From an uncultured Alphaproteobacteria bacterium (GTDB lineage Bacteria; Pseudomonadota; Alphaproteobacteria; HIMB59; GCA-002718135): 64,000 nucleotides of DNA. The notes beneath the pieces were generated by a model. It worked only from the letters and a program-made list of their open reading frames with translations. It made no database searches and was not told where the DNA came from. Positions within the stretch are counted from its first letter, which is position 1, and each line of letters opens with the position of its first letter. The position numbers and the translations under genes are program-made. Location of the stretch: positions 1 through 64,000 of the forward strand of contig CACLJX010000007.1 of the NCBI GenBank assembly GCA_902607435.1, read 5' to 3'. This document shows positions 17,925 to 28,122 of this stretch, one piece after another.

Positions 17925-19475
17925 CTACTCCCACTCAATAGTTCCTGGTGGTTTTGAAGTAAAATCGTATAATACCCTGTTAATCCCCTTAACATTATTA
18001 ATTATTCTATTAGATATTTCTGTAAATTCACTTTTAGTAAACATATAAAAATCTGCTGTCATACCATCAATGGATGTCACAGCTCTAAGAGCACAACAAT
18101 AGTTAAAAGTTCTTTCATCTCCCATAACTCCTACTGATTTTATAGGTAATAAAATAGCAAATGCTTGCCAAATTTTTTGATAAAGTTTTTTTTCTTTTAA
18201 GAAATTAACATAAATCTTATCTATTTGTTGCAGTAACTTTATTTTATTATTATTTATTGCACCTGGTATGCGTATAGCAAGACCTGGTCCAGGGAAAGGA
18301 TGTCTATTAATTAATTGAGTATTCAATTTTAATTTCTTTCCTAATAATCTCACTTCATCCTTAAATAATTCACGAAGAGGTTCAACTATCGTTAAACCCA
18401 TTTTTTTAGGTAAGCCTCCAACATTATGATGGCTTTTTATTTTAGCAGAAGGACCACCAAAAAAAGAAATACTTTCAATAATATCAGGGTAGAGTGTTCC
18501 TTGTGCTAAATACTTTGCTTTTGAAATATTCTTTGCTTCTTTTTCAAAAATTTTGATAAAATTTTTACCTATTATTTTTCTTTTTTTTTCAGGATCACTG
18601 ATTCCTTTTAACTTTTTCAAAAAAAAATTTTTAGCTTCCACATGAATAAAGTTTCTACCAAATTTACTTTTGAAATAATTAGTTACTTCATTAACTTCTC
18701 CACTCCTCATTAAACCATGGTCAACAAAAACACAAAAAAGTTTTTTTCCGATTGCTTTATGTAATAAATATGCCGTTACTGAAGAATCAATACCTCCTGA
18801 TAAACCACAAATGACATTTTTACTCCCAATTAATTTTTTTAATTCTTTTATTTTGGTTGAAATAAAATCTTCCAAGATCCAATTAGTTCTAACTTTACAA
18901 ATTGAAAATATAAATTTTTTTAATAATTCTTTGCCATTTTGAGTATGCTGAACTTCAGGATGAAATTGCAAACCATAAATTTTTTTTTCTCTATTTTCAA
19001 TAAAAGAAATTATTTTATTATTTGAATATGCGATAACAACAAAATCCTTAGGAATTTTTTCAACATGATCACCATGCGACATCCAAACATTTATAGCATT
19101 TTTCTTTTTCCATTGATTAGGCAAAATTTTTGAATGTGCTATTATTTTAATTCTTGAATACCCATACTCTCTATTTAATGATTTGCGAACTGTCCCTCCA
19201 AAAAATTTTGATAATAATTGCAGTCCATAACATAATCCTAATATTGGCTTATTAAGATCCAAAATTATTCTAGAAAGAAAAGGAGAGTTTTTATCTAGTA
19301 CTGATTTAGGACCGCCTGATAAAATAATTCCTGCAGGTTTAATTTTACTTAGTAACTTTTTATTTATTTTATTAAATGGGTAAACTTCTGAATATACTTT
19401 CAACTCTCTAATTCGTCTTGCTATAAGTTGAGTATATTGAGAACCAAAATCAATAATTAAAATACATCCGTCCAT
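17925..19475 (-). CDS. guaA: GMP synthase (glutamine-hydrolysing)
   Basis: Converts XMP to GMP using glutamine. The class I amidotransferase domain has the nucleophile Cys82 in LGLCYGLQLL and the His-Glu pair in LQFHPEVQHT. The ATP-pyrophosphatase domain has the PP-loop CGLSGGIDSSVTAYLL, and the C-terminal dimerisation domain ends RVLYDFTSKPPGTIEWE, the invariant GuaA ending. At 516 residues it is full length. It lies 9 bp after rlmE. Confidence 0.97.
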   Translation of the reverse strand: MDGCILIIDFGSQYTQLIARRIRELKVYSEVYPFNKINKKLLSKIKPAGIILSGGPKSVLDKNSPFLSRIILDLNKPILGLCYGLQLLSKFFGGTVRKSLNREYGYSRIKIIAHSKILPNQWKKKNAINVWMSHGDHVEKIPKDFVVIAYSNNKIISFIENREKKIYGLQFHPEVQHTQNGKELLKKFIFSICKVRTNWILEDFISTKIKELKKLIGSKNVICGLSGGIDSSVTAYLLHKAIGKKLFCVFVDHGLMRSGEVNEVTNYFKSKFGRNFIHVEAKNFFLKKLKGISDPEKKRKIIGKNFIKIFEKEAKNISKAKYLAQGTLYPDIIESISFFGGPSAKIKSHHNVGGLPKKMGLTIVEPLRELFKDEVRLLGKKLKLNTQLINRHPFPGPGLAIRIPGAINNNKIKLLQQIDKIYVNFLKEKKLYQKIWQAFAILLPIKSVGVMGDERTFNYCCALRAVTSIDGMTADFYMFTKSEFTEISNRIINNVKGINRVLYDFTSKPPGTIEWE

Positions 19476-19484
19476 AAATCTTTC

Positions 19485-20075
19485 TTAACCAATAAATCCG
19501 CAAGCCACAATATATATTTCCGAAGACTCACTGCGAGAAGATTTAGGTTTGTAGTATGTAGTATTTTTAAATTTATTTTTAAGAGTATTGATTATTTTTT
19601 TTTCTTCTGAACCTTTCCAAATCTTAAATATAAAATTGCTATTTATATGTGCTATTTTATCTAAAATTAATATTAACTCTTCAATTAAAGAAATAATTCT
19701 TAAATGGTCAGTTGCTTTATGTCCAATAGTATTAGGTGCCATGTCAGATAATATTAAATCGTATTTTTTATTTAAAATTTTAAAATCAAATTTCATAAAA
19801 TCTTTTTTATAAAAAGTTATATTTTTATTTGAGTAATGCATGTTTAATAAGTCAAACGCATCTATTTTTGCCTTTTTATTTATTTTACATATAACTTGAG
19901 ACCAGCCTCCGGGAGAAGATCCTAATTCAAGAACATTTATTGATTTGCTTATCAAATTAAACTTATTTTCTATTTCGATAAGTTTAAAAGAAGATCTAGA
20001 AACAAAGCTAAAATCTTTTGCCATTTTAACATAGCGATCCTTGTCTTGTCTTGTTAGCCATTTATTAGACTGCAT
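19485..20075 (-). CDS. rlmE: 23S rRNA (uridine2552-2'-O)-methyltransferase
   Basis: RlmE (RrmJ/FtsJ) methylates U2552 in the ribosomal A loop at a late step of 50S assembly. SRSSFKLIEIENKF, the SAM-binding LELGSSPGGWSQV and the K-D-K-E catalytic set (Lys near residue 41, SDMAPNTIGH, FKIWKGSE) are present. At 196 residues it has normal length. It is transcribed just ahead of guaA. Confidence 0.93.
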   Translation of the reverse strand: MQSNKWLTRQDKDRYVKMAKDFSFVSRSSFKLIEIENKFNLISKSINVLELGSSPGGWSQVICKINKKAKIDAFDLLNMHYSNKNITFYKKDFMKFDFKILNKKYDLILSDMAPNTIGHKATDHLRIISLIEELILILDKIAHINSNFIFKIWKGSEEKKIINTLKNKFKNTTYYKPKSSRSESSEIYIVACGFIG

Positions 20076-20142
20076 ATTAATAAAAACTTATTGTTTTATT
20101 TAAATAAAGAAATATATAGCAAAAACATTAACTCATTATTAA

Positions 20143-21531
20143 ATGAAAAAATCAATAATCATAGCTATTTTAATACTTATACTTGTTATAGGTTGGTTTA
20201 TATCAGGCCAATTTTTCAAAAAAAATAATTTTGAAAAATTAAATATTGATCAAGAAAACAATAAAGATAGATCTGAATTAAATTCAGATAATGCTGCAAT
20301 AAATGGAATTAAAGTTGAAACTAAATTATCAAATGCAGAAAAAATTGATCAATCTTTATTGTTACAAGGTCAAACAATTGTAAATAGATCAATAAATCTT
20401 AAATCTGAAACAATTGGTAATGTCATTAAAAAAAATTTTACTAGAGGAGATATAGTAAATACTAATGATGTTCTTGCAGAAATATCAATGGAGGATAGGA
20501 AAGAATTGCTAAATAGTTTCAATAAAGAAATGAAAAAAATTAATAAAGAAATAAGCTTAAATAAAGAAAAAAAAGATAATGATGAAAAAACCTTCAATCA
20601 AGAATTAGTAAGAATAAATAAAGAAATAATACTAAATAATGAAAAAAGAGATAATGATGAATTAAAATATAAAAAGCAAATAAATTTATATAAATTAGAA
20701 TACAAAACTGCTAAGGAATTAGTAGACAAAGGATTAGGTTCAGAATCAAAATTAAGCCTAGCTTCGTTTAATTTAACTCAAGCAAATTCAAATTTAAAGG
20801 AAATTGAAATTAATTTTCGATCTCAATTTGTGAATTTAGAATCTCAACTTAATAATGTTGAATCTAATTTAAAGGAAATAGAAATTAATTTTCAGTCCAA
20901 ATCTGTAAATTTAGAATCGCAACTTGAGAATATAAAATCAAAAATAAAAAATATATCAATTGATATTGAAAACACAAAAATTAAAGCTCCTTTCAGTGGA
21001 ATAATTCAAAATAGCTTTATTGAAGAAGGTAATTATGTTCGTCCTGGAGAAATAGTAGCGAGTATTGTGGATTTAAATCCTATCAAAATTCAAGGGTATG
21101 TATCTGAGACTGATATAAATAAAATCAAAGTAGGAACTAACGCTCATGTCGAAATTTCCAATACTCTAAGGAAAAACGGTAAAATAAAATTTATATCTCC
21201 AGTTGCAGAGACTAATACCAGAACTTTTGAGTTTATTATTGAAGCAAACAACGATGATTTATCATTTAAAAGTGGTTTAACTACAACTATAACAATTGAT
21301 ATTAAATCAGTAAATGCACACAAAATTTCTCCTTCAATCTTGACATTGCAAGACGACGGAACTGTAGGTGTAAAAGCTTTAAATCAAAATAATGAAGTTA
21401 TTTTTTTCTCTATTGAAAAAGTTAAAGACACTATTGATGGAATGTGGGTAACGGGGCTTCCTGATCAAGCAGTAATAATTATCACTGGACAAGAATATAT
21501 TACAGAAGGTCAGATTGTTGAAATTCAATAA
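20143..21531 (+). CDS. RND efflux periplasmic adaptor (HlyD/AcrA family)
   Basis: 462 residues. An N-terminal signal-anchor (IIIAILILILVIGWFISG, residues 5-22) is followed by a short first lipoyl half (ETIGNVIKKNFTRGDIVNTNDVLAEI), a long coiled-coil hairpin (about 115-280), the second lipoyl half (IKAPFSGIIQNSFIEEGNYV) and beta-barrel domains. The hairpin tip is KGLGSES (196-202). Each helix contains a 25-residue tandem duplication (133-182 and 217-266), so the hairpin is unusually long and symmetric. It lies 7 bp upstream of the RND pump gene. The substrate is unknown. Confidence 0.9.
   Translation: MKKSIIIAILILILVIGWFISGQFFKKNNFEKLNIDQENNKDRSELNSDNAAINGIKVETKLSNAEKIDQSLLLQGQTIVNRSINLKSETIGNVIKKNFTRGDIVNTNDVLAEISMEDRKELLNSFNKEMKKINKEISLNKEKKDNDEKTFNQELVRINKEIILNNEKRDNDELKYKKQINLYKLEYKTAKELVDKGLGSESKLSLASFNLTQANSNLKEIEINFRSQFVNLESQLNNVESNLKEIEINFQSKSVNLESQLENIKSKIKNISIDIENTKIKAPFSGIIQNSFIEEGNYVRPGEIVASIVDLNPIKIQGYVSETDINKIKVGTNAHVEISNTLRKNGKIKFISPVAETNTRTFEFIIEANNDDLSFKSGLTTTITIDIKSVNAHKISPSILTLQDDGTVGVKALNQNNEVIFFSIEKVKDTIDGMWVTGLPDQAVIIITGQEYITEGQIVEIQ
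20539..20688 (+). repeat. 75-bp tandem duplication, ascending helix of the adaptor
   Basis: Copies begin at 20539 and 20614, exactly 75 bp apart. They encode INKEISLNKEKKDNDE and INKEIILNNEKRDNDE with diverging tails (25 residues each, protein residues 133-182). The copies differ at several bases, so the duplication is not brand new. Confidence 0.85.
20791..20940 (+). repeat. 75-bp tandem duplication, descending helix of the adaptor
   Basis: Copies begin at 20791 and 20866, 75 bp apart. They encode NLKEIEINFRSQFVNLESQL and NLKEIEINFQSKSVNLESQL plus five residues each (protein residues 217-266). The unit length equals that of the duplication in the first helix, and the two blocks are equidistant from the hairpin tip at residue 199. 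Confidence 0.9.
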
Positions 21532-21538
21532 TTAAATT

Positions 21539-24500
21539 ATGAATATAATTGATTATGCAATATCACACTCCAGAGTAATAATAGGATTACTTGTTTTTAT
21601 TTTAGTAGCAGGATCTATTTCATATATTTCTATACCTAAAGAAGCGACTCCAGATGTAAATATTCCATTTATTTATATTTCTTTATCTCAAAAAGGTATT
21701 TCACCGGAAGACTCGGAAAGGCTTTTAGTCAAACCTATAGAAGATGAAGTAAAAACAGTAGAGGGAGTTAAGGAAGTAAGATCAACCGCTTATAGTGGTG
21801 GAGGCAATGTTCTTTTGGAATTTAATCCAGGATTTGATGCTGATAAAGCTATGGATGATGTAAGAGAAAAAGTTGACAGGGCAAAAGGAGATCTACCTAG
21901 TGAAGCAGATGAACCAACTGTAAATGAAGTCAATATTAGTGCTTTCCCTATATTGCTCATTTCTTTAAGTGGTGATTTGCCTGATAGAACACTTCAGGAT
22001 CTTGGAGAATATCTTCAAGATGAAATTGAAACAATTCCCAGTATTTTAGAAGCTAAAATAGGAGGAAAAAGAAAAGAACAAGTTGACATAATTGTAGATG
22101 TGAGAGCAATTGAAGGTTATGGGATTAATTTAAGTACATTAATAAATATTGTTAATCAAAACAATATGATGGTTTCTGCTGGTGAACAAGATACAGGTGA
22201 CGGAAGTTTTTCTATAAAAGTTCCTGGTCTTTATGAGAATATTGAAGATGTATTAGATACTCCAATTAAAACTTATGGTGATTCTGTCATTACATTTAGA
22301 GATATAGCAAAAGTTAAAAGAACTTTTGAAGATCGAAAAACATATGCAAGAGTGAATGGTAAAAATTCAGTTACTATTGAAGTATCTAAAAGAGTTGGTG
22401 AAAATATTATTGAAACTGTTAATCAAGTTAAAAAAATTGTTAATGAAGCTCAAAAAAACTTTCCTGAAAATGTAAAAATATCATTTAGTCAGGATACATC
22501 AAAATATATTAAAGATATGCTCAATAGTTTACAAAATAATGTCATTGCTGCAATAATTTTAGTTTTAATTATTATTTTAGGAGCACTAGGAATTAGATCT
22601 GGTTTTCTTGTTGGTGTTTCTATACCAGGAGCATTTTTATCAGGTGTAATGGCCCTCTCAATTATGGGTTTCACAGTTAATATTGTAGTACTTTTTGCTT
22701 TAATTCTTTCTGTAGGTCTTTTAGTTGATGGATCTATTGTTGTTGTAGAATATGCAGATAGAAAAATAAATGAAGGTTTTACAATTAGTAAATCTTATGC
22801 TGCTGCATCAAAAAAAATGGCTTTACCTATAATAGCTTCAACAGCAACTACTTTAGCTGCATTTTTACCTTTGATTTTTTGGCCAGGACTAGCAGGAGAA
22901 TTTATGAAATACCTTCCTATTACTTTAATTTGTGTTCTGACATCTTCGCTTTTTATGGCACTTTTGTTTGTGCCCGTTGTAGGAAGTTCTGCAGCAAGTA
23001 TAATAAAAATATCACTTCAAATAGTTTTGCCCTTAATTATTGCTTTAATTTCATTTAACTTAATTAATTATAGTAAGATATATACAAATGGATCTGGTTT
23101 CATAAATATTATTATTAATGCAGCAAATTTTCTAATATCTATTGTTTTATTTATATTTGTTTCAATAAAAATTATTCCTTTTGTTAATAGAGTAAGCAAA
23201 ACGTTAAATGCTCCAGTTAAAGAAATTTCTAAAACAGCCCTGATATTATCTTCCGAAAACAAAAATTCCCCATTAGAACTTACTGGTTTCACTGGTTTTT
23301 ATGCTAATTTAATAAATAAATTACTTAATCATCCCGGTAAAGTAATCTTAACTTCCATTATAATTTTAATTAGTGTCCAATATAGTTATTCTCGCTTAGG
23401 AAGTGGAATTGAATTTTTCCCTAGTGTTGAACCAGATCTTTCAAAAATTGTAATATATGCAAGAGGTAATTTGTCAGTTGAAGAAAAAAATAATTATGTT
23501 TCAAGAGTAGAAAATATTATTTTAGATATACAACAAAAAAATAATGAGTTTAAAAATATATATTCAATAAGTGGCAATGTTTCTGATCAATCAGAGGATT
23601 CAGAGGATTTTATTGGATCTATTTCATTAGAATACAAAGATTTAGATGATAGAAGATTTTCAAAAATAATTTTAAAAGAAATAATAGAAAAAGCTAATAC
23701 AATTAATGGCATAAAAGTTGAGACAAGAGAACAAGAAGCTGGTCCTCCTGGAGGAAAACCAATTAATATAAAATTAACTTCTCCTGATAAAAAACTGTTA
23801 TATGCTGAAGCTTCTAGATTAAAGAAATTTATGGATAACTATCCAGGTTTAATTAATGTTGAATCCAATTTACCTGCCCCTGGCATTGAATGGGAAATAA
23901 AAGTAAATAGAAAACAAGCTTTTAAATTTGGTGCAAATATATCAAGCATTGGTAACGTAATTAAATTATCAACGAACGGTATTAAGCTTGGTGAATATAG
24001 GCCTGATGATACTAATGAAAGTATACCTTTATATTTAAGATATCCGCAAGAAGGTAGAACTCTTGATATGCTACAAAACTTAAGAGTATCTACACAAAAT
24101 GGATTAGTACCAATATCAAATTTTGTAGAAATTGTTCCAAAAAATAGAACTGGAAACATAATTAGAGTAGATTCAAAAAATGCAATAAATATCAAAACAG
24201 ATGTAGATATTGGAATATATGCTGATAGTAAAATAAAAGAATTAGAATATTCACTTGGATTAACATCAAATAAACCAATGTTTCGCGGTAAGACTTTAAA
24301 AAATATAAAAACATTTGATCTTAATAAAAATGTTCGTGCAAAATTAACAGGAGAAAATGAAGATCAAAAAGAAGCTCAAAAATTTTTATCTAAAGCTTTT
24401 AGTGTAGCTGTGTTTTTAATGTTAATGATATTACTATTACAATTTAACAGTTTTTATAGCAGCTTTTTAATATTATTTGCTGTTGTAATGTCAACGGCAG

Positions 24501-24934
24501 GAGTTCTAATTGGATTGATGGTTACGGGTCAAGCTTTCGGTATAGTAATGACTGGAGTTGGTGTAATTGCTCTTGCAGGCATTGTTGTAAACAACAATAT
24601 AATACTAATTGATACTTTTGATTATTTAAAAAAAGAAATGCCTTCTATAAAAGAGGCTATAATTAAAACAGGTGCTCAAAGATTAAGACCTGTTCTTCTT
24701 ACAACTTTTACAACTGTTCTGGGATTATTGCCTATGGTAACAATGACTAATGTTGATTTCATTACTAGAGAAATCAAGGTAGGTACTCCCGATACTCAAT
24801 GGTGGGTACAGCTTTCAACTGCTATTGTTTTTGGTTTAATTTTTGCAACAATACTAACTTTAATAGTTACTCCATCTTTATTAATGATTAGAGAAAATAT
24901 TAAAGTATGGTATCATAAAAAAATTAATTCCTAG
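21539..24934 (+). CDS. RND efflux transporter, inner-membrane pump (AcrB-like)
   Basis: 1131 residues with the duplicated 12-helix RND plan: helix 1 at 13-30, porter loop, helices near 335-535, a second helix pair, a porter loop, and helices near 955-1120. YISIPKEATPDVNIPFIYIS is the usual N-terminal entry. The helix-4 proton relay reads GLLVDGSIVVVEYADRK, with one Asp where AcrB has two. The later ALAGIVVNNNIILIDTFDYL is the conserved second-half motif. An extra hydrophobic insert lies around residues 490-545. No outer-membrane factor gene is adjacent, so a TolC-type partner must be elsewhere. Probably co-transcribed with the adaptor. Confidence 0.92.
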   Translation: MNIIDYAISHSRVIIGLLVFILVAGSISYISIPKEATPDVNIPFIYISLSQKGISPEDSERLLVKPIEDEVKTVEGVKEVRSTAYSGGGNVLLEFNPGFDADKAMDDVREKVDRAKGDLPSEADEPTVNEVNISAFPILLISLSGDLPDRTLQDLGEYLQDEIETIPSILEAKIGGKRKEQVDIIVDVRAIEGYGINLSTLINIVNQNNMMVSAGEQDTGDGSFSIKVPGLYENIEDVLDTPIKTYGDSVITFRDIAKVKRTFEDRKTYARVNGKNSVTIEVSKRVGENIIETVNQVKKIVNEAQKNFPENVKISFSQDTSKYIKDMLNSLQNNVIAAIILVLIIILGALGIRSGFLVGVSIPGAFLSGVMALSIMGFTVNIVVLFALILSVGLLVDGSIVVVEYADRKINEGFTISKSYAAASKKMALPIIASTATTLAAFLPLIFWPGLAGEFMKYLPITLICVLTSSLFMALLFVPVVGSSAASIIKISLQIVLPLIIALISFNLINYSKIYTNGSGFINIIINAANFLISIVLFIFVSIKIIPFVNRVSKTLNAPVKEISKTALILSSENKNSPLELTGFTGFYANLINKLLNHPGKVILTSIIILISVQYSYSRLGSGIEFFPSVEPDLSKIVIYARGNLSVEEKNNYVSRVENIILDIQQKNNEFKNIYSISGNVSDQSEDSEDFIGSISLEYKDLDDRRFSKIILKEIIEKANTINGIKVETREQEAGPPGGKPINIKLTSPDKKLLYAEASRLKKFMDNYPGLINVESNLPAPGIEWEIKVNRKQAFKFGANISSIGNVIKLSTNGIKLGEYRPDDTNESIPLYLRYPQEGRTLDMLQNLRVSTQNGLVPISNFVEIVPKNRTGNIIRVDSKNAINIKTDVDIGIYADSKIKELEYSLGLTSNKPMFRGKTLKNIKTFDLNKNVRAKLTGENEDQKEAQKFLSKAFSVAVFLMLMILLLQFNSFYSSFLILFAVVMSTAGVLIGLMVTGQAFGIVMTGVGVIALAGIVVNNNIILIDTFDYLKKEMPSIKEAIIKTGAQRLRPVLLTTFTTVLGLLPMVTMTNVDFITREIKVGTPDTQWWVQLSTAIVFGLIFATILTLIVTPSLLMIRENIKVWYHKKINS

Positions 24935-25652
24935 TTTTGAAATTTATTACTATAGTATAGAATATTGAAAATATATAAGAAATAGAAACCAAAATAAGAG
25001 TCAACCAGACATTGGATATAAAGCCAATACACAGTGCTGAAATTAATAAAATAACCCACGGAGAATACTTATTTTTCAAATTTATTTTTTTTAGAGAAAT
25101 TGTAGGAACCCGACTAACCATTAAAAAACCAATAAAGCTAAGATTAATTAAATTTAAGTAAGGATTTTTTAATAATAATAAATCAAATTCTAAAACAATA
25201 AATATTGGCAACAAAGATAATCCTGCGGCTGCAGGTGAAGGAACGCCAGTAAAATAAATATTTGAATCAATTGCTTTAGGAGATAAATATATATCAGCTG
25301 TAAAACGTGCTAAACGTAAAGCTGAACAGACAACAAAAAATAAACATATGCTCCATCCTAGTGACTTTAAATCTGATAGTGTCCATAAATAAATTAATAT
25401 ACTTGGTGCTACTCCAAAAGAAATAACATCACTTAAAGAATCTAATTCTGCACCAAAAGTAGAATTACCTTTTAATTTTTTAGCAAACCATCCATCAAAA
25501 AAATCAAAAATCCCTGCAAATATAATTAACAAAATTGATATTTTCCATTCATTTATTATAGAAAAACGAATTGAAGAAAGGCCACAACATAAAGACAAAA
25601 TAGTAATGGCATTGGGAACAAACTTAGCAAGATAATTAGAGTTATTATTCAT
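24924..25652 (-). CDS. pssA: CDP-diacylglycerol-serine O-phosphatidyltransferase
   Basis: Makes phosphatidylserine from CDP-diacylglycerol and serine in the inner membrane. The CDP-alcohol phosphotransferase signature is at about residues 50-72: DGWFAKKLKG then FGAELDSLSD, with Lys replacing the more usual Arg after Ala. About seven hydrophobic segments follow. At 242 residues it fits the type II PssA of alphaproteobacteria. Its start lies 1 bp after the psd stop (25654), so psd and pssA form one unit. The 3' end overlaps the RND pump by 11 bp. Confidence 0.92.
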   Translation of the reverse strand: MNNNSNYLAKFVPNAITILSLCCGLSSIRFSIINEWKISILLIIFAGIFDFFDGWFAKKLKGNSTFGAELDSLSDVISFGVAPSILIYLWTLSDLKSLGWSICLFFVVCSALRLARFTADIYLSPKAIDSNIYFTGVPSPAAAGLSLLPIFIVLEFDLLLLKNPYLNLINLSFIGFLMVSRVPTISLKKINLKNKYSPWVILLISALCIGFISNVWLTLILVSISYIFSIFYTIVINFKTRN

Positions 25653-25653
25653 T

Positions 25654-26322
25654 CTATATTGTTACTGTTTTAGAAATTTTTGAGATATTTTTTGGATTAG
25701 AAATAATTGTTTCTCCTCCTATCACAGTTTGACCTTTAGATACAAGAACTGTGTAGTTCAGAGGAAGATATAGATCTACCCTACTCCCAAATTTAATTAT
25801 ACCAAATCTGTCTCCTTTAATAATTTCCTGATCTACTTTTAAATCACAAATGATCCTTCTTGCAATTAAACCTGCAATTTGAGAAACAATAACAATATCT
25901 TTATTATTTTTTTCAATGGTAATGATATTTCTTTCATTATCTAAACTTGATTTGTCTAATGTGGCATTAATAAATCTGCCAGGAACATATGATATATTTA
26001 TAATTTTTCCATCAGTAGGAGTTCTATTTACATGAACATTAAATATATTTAAAAAAATACTTAGTTTAGTAAATTTTTCATTTATATTGCATTCTCTAGG
26101 TGCCTTGCTCTTGCCAATATATGTAATTAAACCATCTGATGGAGCAACTATAACATCATCAACTGGAATTACTCGATTAGGATCTCTAAAGAAGTAAAAT
26201 ATATATATAGATACAATTAACATCAAAAAACCTATAAAGGGGAAAAAGGGGAAAAAAATAATTGTCAAAATAGAACAAACGATGAAATAAACCCAACCTT
26301 CTTGATGAATTTTAATTTGCAT
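25654..26322 (-). CDS. psd: Phosphatidylserine decarboxylase proenzyme
   Basis: Decarboxylates phosphatidylserine to phosphatidylethanolamine. Self-cleavage would occur at Gly179-Ser180 in IKFGSRVDLYLP, giving the pyruvoyl alpha chain. FRDPNR (45-50), SPSDG-like APSDGLITYIG and FNVHVNRTP are further family motifs. Two N-terminal hydrophobic segments anchor it. At 222 residues it matches the short alphaproteobacterial form. It is transcribed ahead of pssA. Confidence 0.95.
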   Translation of the reverse strand: MQIKIHQEGWVYFIVCSILTIIFFPFFPFIGFLMLIVSIYIFYFFRDPNRVIPVDDVIVAPSDGLITYIGKSKAPRECNINEKFTKLSIFLNIFNVHVNRTPTDGKIINISYVPGRFINATLDKSSLDNERNIITIEKNNKDIVIVSQIAGLIARRIICDLKVDQEIIKGDRFGIIKFGSRVDLYLPLNYTVLVSKGQTVIGGETIISNPKNISKISKTVTI

Positions 26323-26347
26323 TTTTTTATTTGTTAAGTAGTTAATT

Positions 26348-26908
26348 ATGATAGCTAATTATAGAATTATGAAAATAAAATCTCTAACAATTTACTGTTC
26401 TTCTTCGAAAAAATTAGATAAAAAATTCTATAATTTAACTGAAAAAATAGGGATTTTTTTGGGTCAAAAACAAATTACTATTATTTATGGAGGTGGAAAT
26501 ATTGGACTAATGGGAAAACTTTCAAATGCTGCATTAAAAATGGGGGCAAATGTTATTGGCGTAATCCCTGAATTTTTAAAAAAAGGAGAAAACATAAATC
26601 TTGATATTTCAAAAACAATTATAGTAAAAACCATGTCTCAAAGAAAAAAAATTTTATTTGAAAAAGCTGATGCTTTTTTAATTTTACCTGGAGGATCAGG
26701 TACAATTGAAGAGGCTGCAGAAGTTATTTCATGGAAATTTTTAGGTATTCACAATAAACCTATAATAATTTTTAATTTTGACAATTATTGGAATTCAATG
26801 ATTGAAATGTATGATAACGCAAAAAAGAATAAATTTGGAGATAAAAATTTACAATCTATATTTAGAACAGTAAAAACATTTGAAGAATTTTCCCTTCTAT
26901 TTAAATAA
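26348..26908 (+). CDS. LOG-family cytokinin-riboside-phosphate phosphoribohydrolase-like protein
   Basis: A Rossmann-fold protein of the LOG/TIGR00730 family that in plants and some bacteria releases free base from nucleoside 5'-monophosphates. The signatures [17 protein letters not shown] and [16 protein letters not shown] (PGGxGTxxE) are intact. 186 residues from ATG 26348; ATG 26369 ([13 protein letters not shown]) is also plausible. The stop shares one base with the icd ATG (taatg). The physiological substrate in bacteria is uncertain. Confidence 0.88.
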   Translation: MIANYRIMKIKSLTIYCSSSKKLDKKFYNLTEKIGIFLGQKQITIIYGGGNIGLMGKLSNAALKMGANVIGVIPEFLKKGENINLDISKTIIVKTMSQRKKILFEKADAFLILPGGSGTIEEAAEVISWKFLGIHNKPIIIFNFDNYWNSMIEMYDNAKKNKFGDKNLQSIFRTVKTFEEFSLLFK

Positions 26909-28122
26909 TGTCTAAAATAAAAGTTAAAAACCCTTTAGTTGAAATTGACGGTGATGAGATGACAAAAATCATTTGGCAATTCATCAAAGATAAATTAATT
27001 TTTCCATATTTAGAAATTGATATAAAATATTTTGATTTAAGTATTGAAAATAGAGATGCAACAAATGACGAGGTAACTGTTGAATCTGCAAAATCAATAA
27101 AAAAACATGGCGTCGGTGTAAAGTGTGCAACTATAACGCCAGACGAAAATAGAGTAAAAGAGTTTAATTTAAAAAAGATGTGGCAATCACCAAATGGTAC
27201 AATTCGAAACATATTAGGAGGAACTATTTTTAGACAACCTATATTATGTGGCAATATACCGAGAATTGTATCCAACTGGAAGAAACCTATTGTAGTAGCA
27301 AGACATGCTTTTGGCGATCAGTATATGGCTTCAGAAACAATCATTGATAAACCTGGCAAACTTAAAATGGTATTTGAACCAGATGATGGAACTAAAAAGC
27401 TAGAAAAGGAAGTTTTACATTTTAATACTTCCGGTGTTGCAATGACCATGTACAATATTGATCAATCAATAATTGGTTTTGCAAGAGCTTGTTTTAATTA
27501 TGGATTAAATCTAGACTGGTCAGTTTATCTTTCTACTAAAAATACTATTCTAAAAATTTATGATGGAAGATTCGAACATTTATTCAAAAAAATATTTGAA
27601 GAAGAATTTTTAGACAAATTTAAAAAACAGAACATTATATATGAGCACCGATTAATAGATGATATGGTAGCTTCTTCATTAAAATGGGAAGGAGGATTTA
27701 TTTGGGCATGCAAAAACTATGATGGCGATGTTCTATCAGACCATGTTGCTCAAGGCTTTGGTTCTTTGGGAATGATGTCAAGTGTATTGATGTCACCAGA
27801 TGGTCAAATAATAGAATCTGAAGCAGCTCATGGAACTGTTACCAGACATTATCGAAATCATCAAAAAGGACTATTAACCTCAACAAATCCTATTGCTTCA
27901 ATATTTGCATGGACTAGAGGGCTTTATTTTAGAGGCAAATTTGATCATAACGAGGATCTATTGAATTTTGCTAATACACTTGAAAATATATGTATTGAAA
28001 CTGTTGAATCAGGCAAAATGACTAAAGATTTAGCAACATTAATTAGTCAAAATCAAAATTGGTTAAATACCGAGGAATTTTTAAATACATTGCAACAAAA
28101 ATTAGAAGAAAAATTACATTAG
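26908..28122 (+). CDS. icd: NADP-dependent isocitrate dehydrogenase (eukaryote-like type)
   Basis: TCA-cycle enzyme converting isocitrate to 2-oxoglutarate with NADPH production. The 404-residue sequence starts [20 protein letters not shown] and has [16 protein letters not shown] (isocitrate loop), [11 protein letters not shown] (metal and substrate residues) and [11 protein letters not shown] (coenzyme loop), all typical of the homodimeric subfamily shared by alphaproteobacteria and mitochondria. It converges with alaS with a 9-bp overlap. Confidence 0.96.
   Translation: MSKIKVKNPLVEIDGDEMTKIIWQFIKDKLIFPYLEIDIKYFDLSIENRDATNDEVTVESAKSIKKHGVGVKCATITPDENRVKEFNLKKMWQSPNGTIRNILGGTIFRQPILCGNIPRIVSNWKKPIVVARHAFGDQYMASETIIDKPGKLKMVFEPDDGTKKLEKEVLHFNTSGVAMTMYNIDQSIIGFARACFNYGLNLDWSVYLSTKNTILKIYDGRFEHLFKKIFEEEFLDKFKKQNIIYEHRLIDDMVASSLKWEGGFIWACKNYDGDVLSDHVAQGFGSLGMMSSVLMSPDGQIIESEAAHGTVTRHYRNHQKGLLTSTNPIASIFAWTRGLYFRGKFDHNEDLLNFANTLENICIETVESGKMTKDLATLISQNQNWLNTEEFLNTLQQKLEEKLH

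Noticed and set aside
23839-24195. 118-codon open frame on the minus strand inside the RND pump gene
   Set aside because: It is antisense to a strongly conserved coding region, has no recognisable protein features and no plausible ribosome-binding site; AT-rich genes give many such frames.
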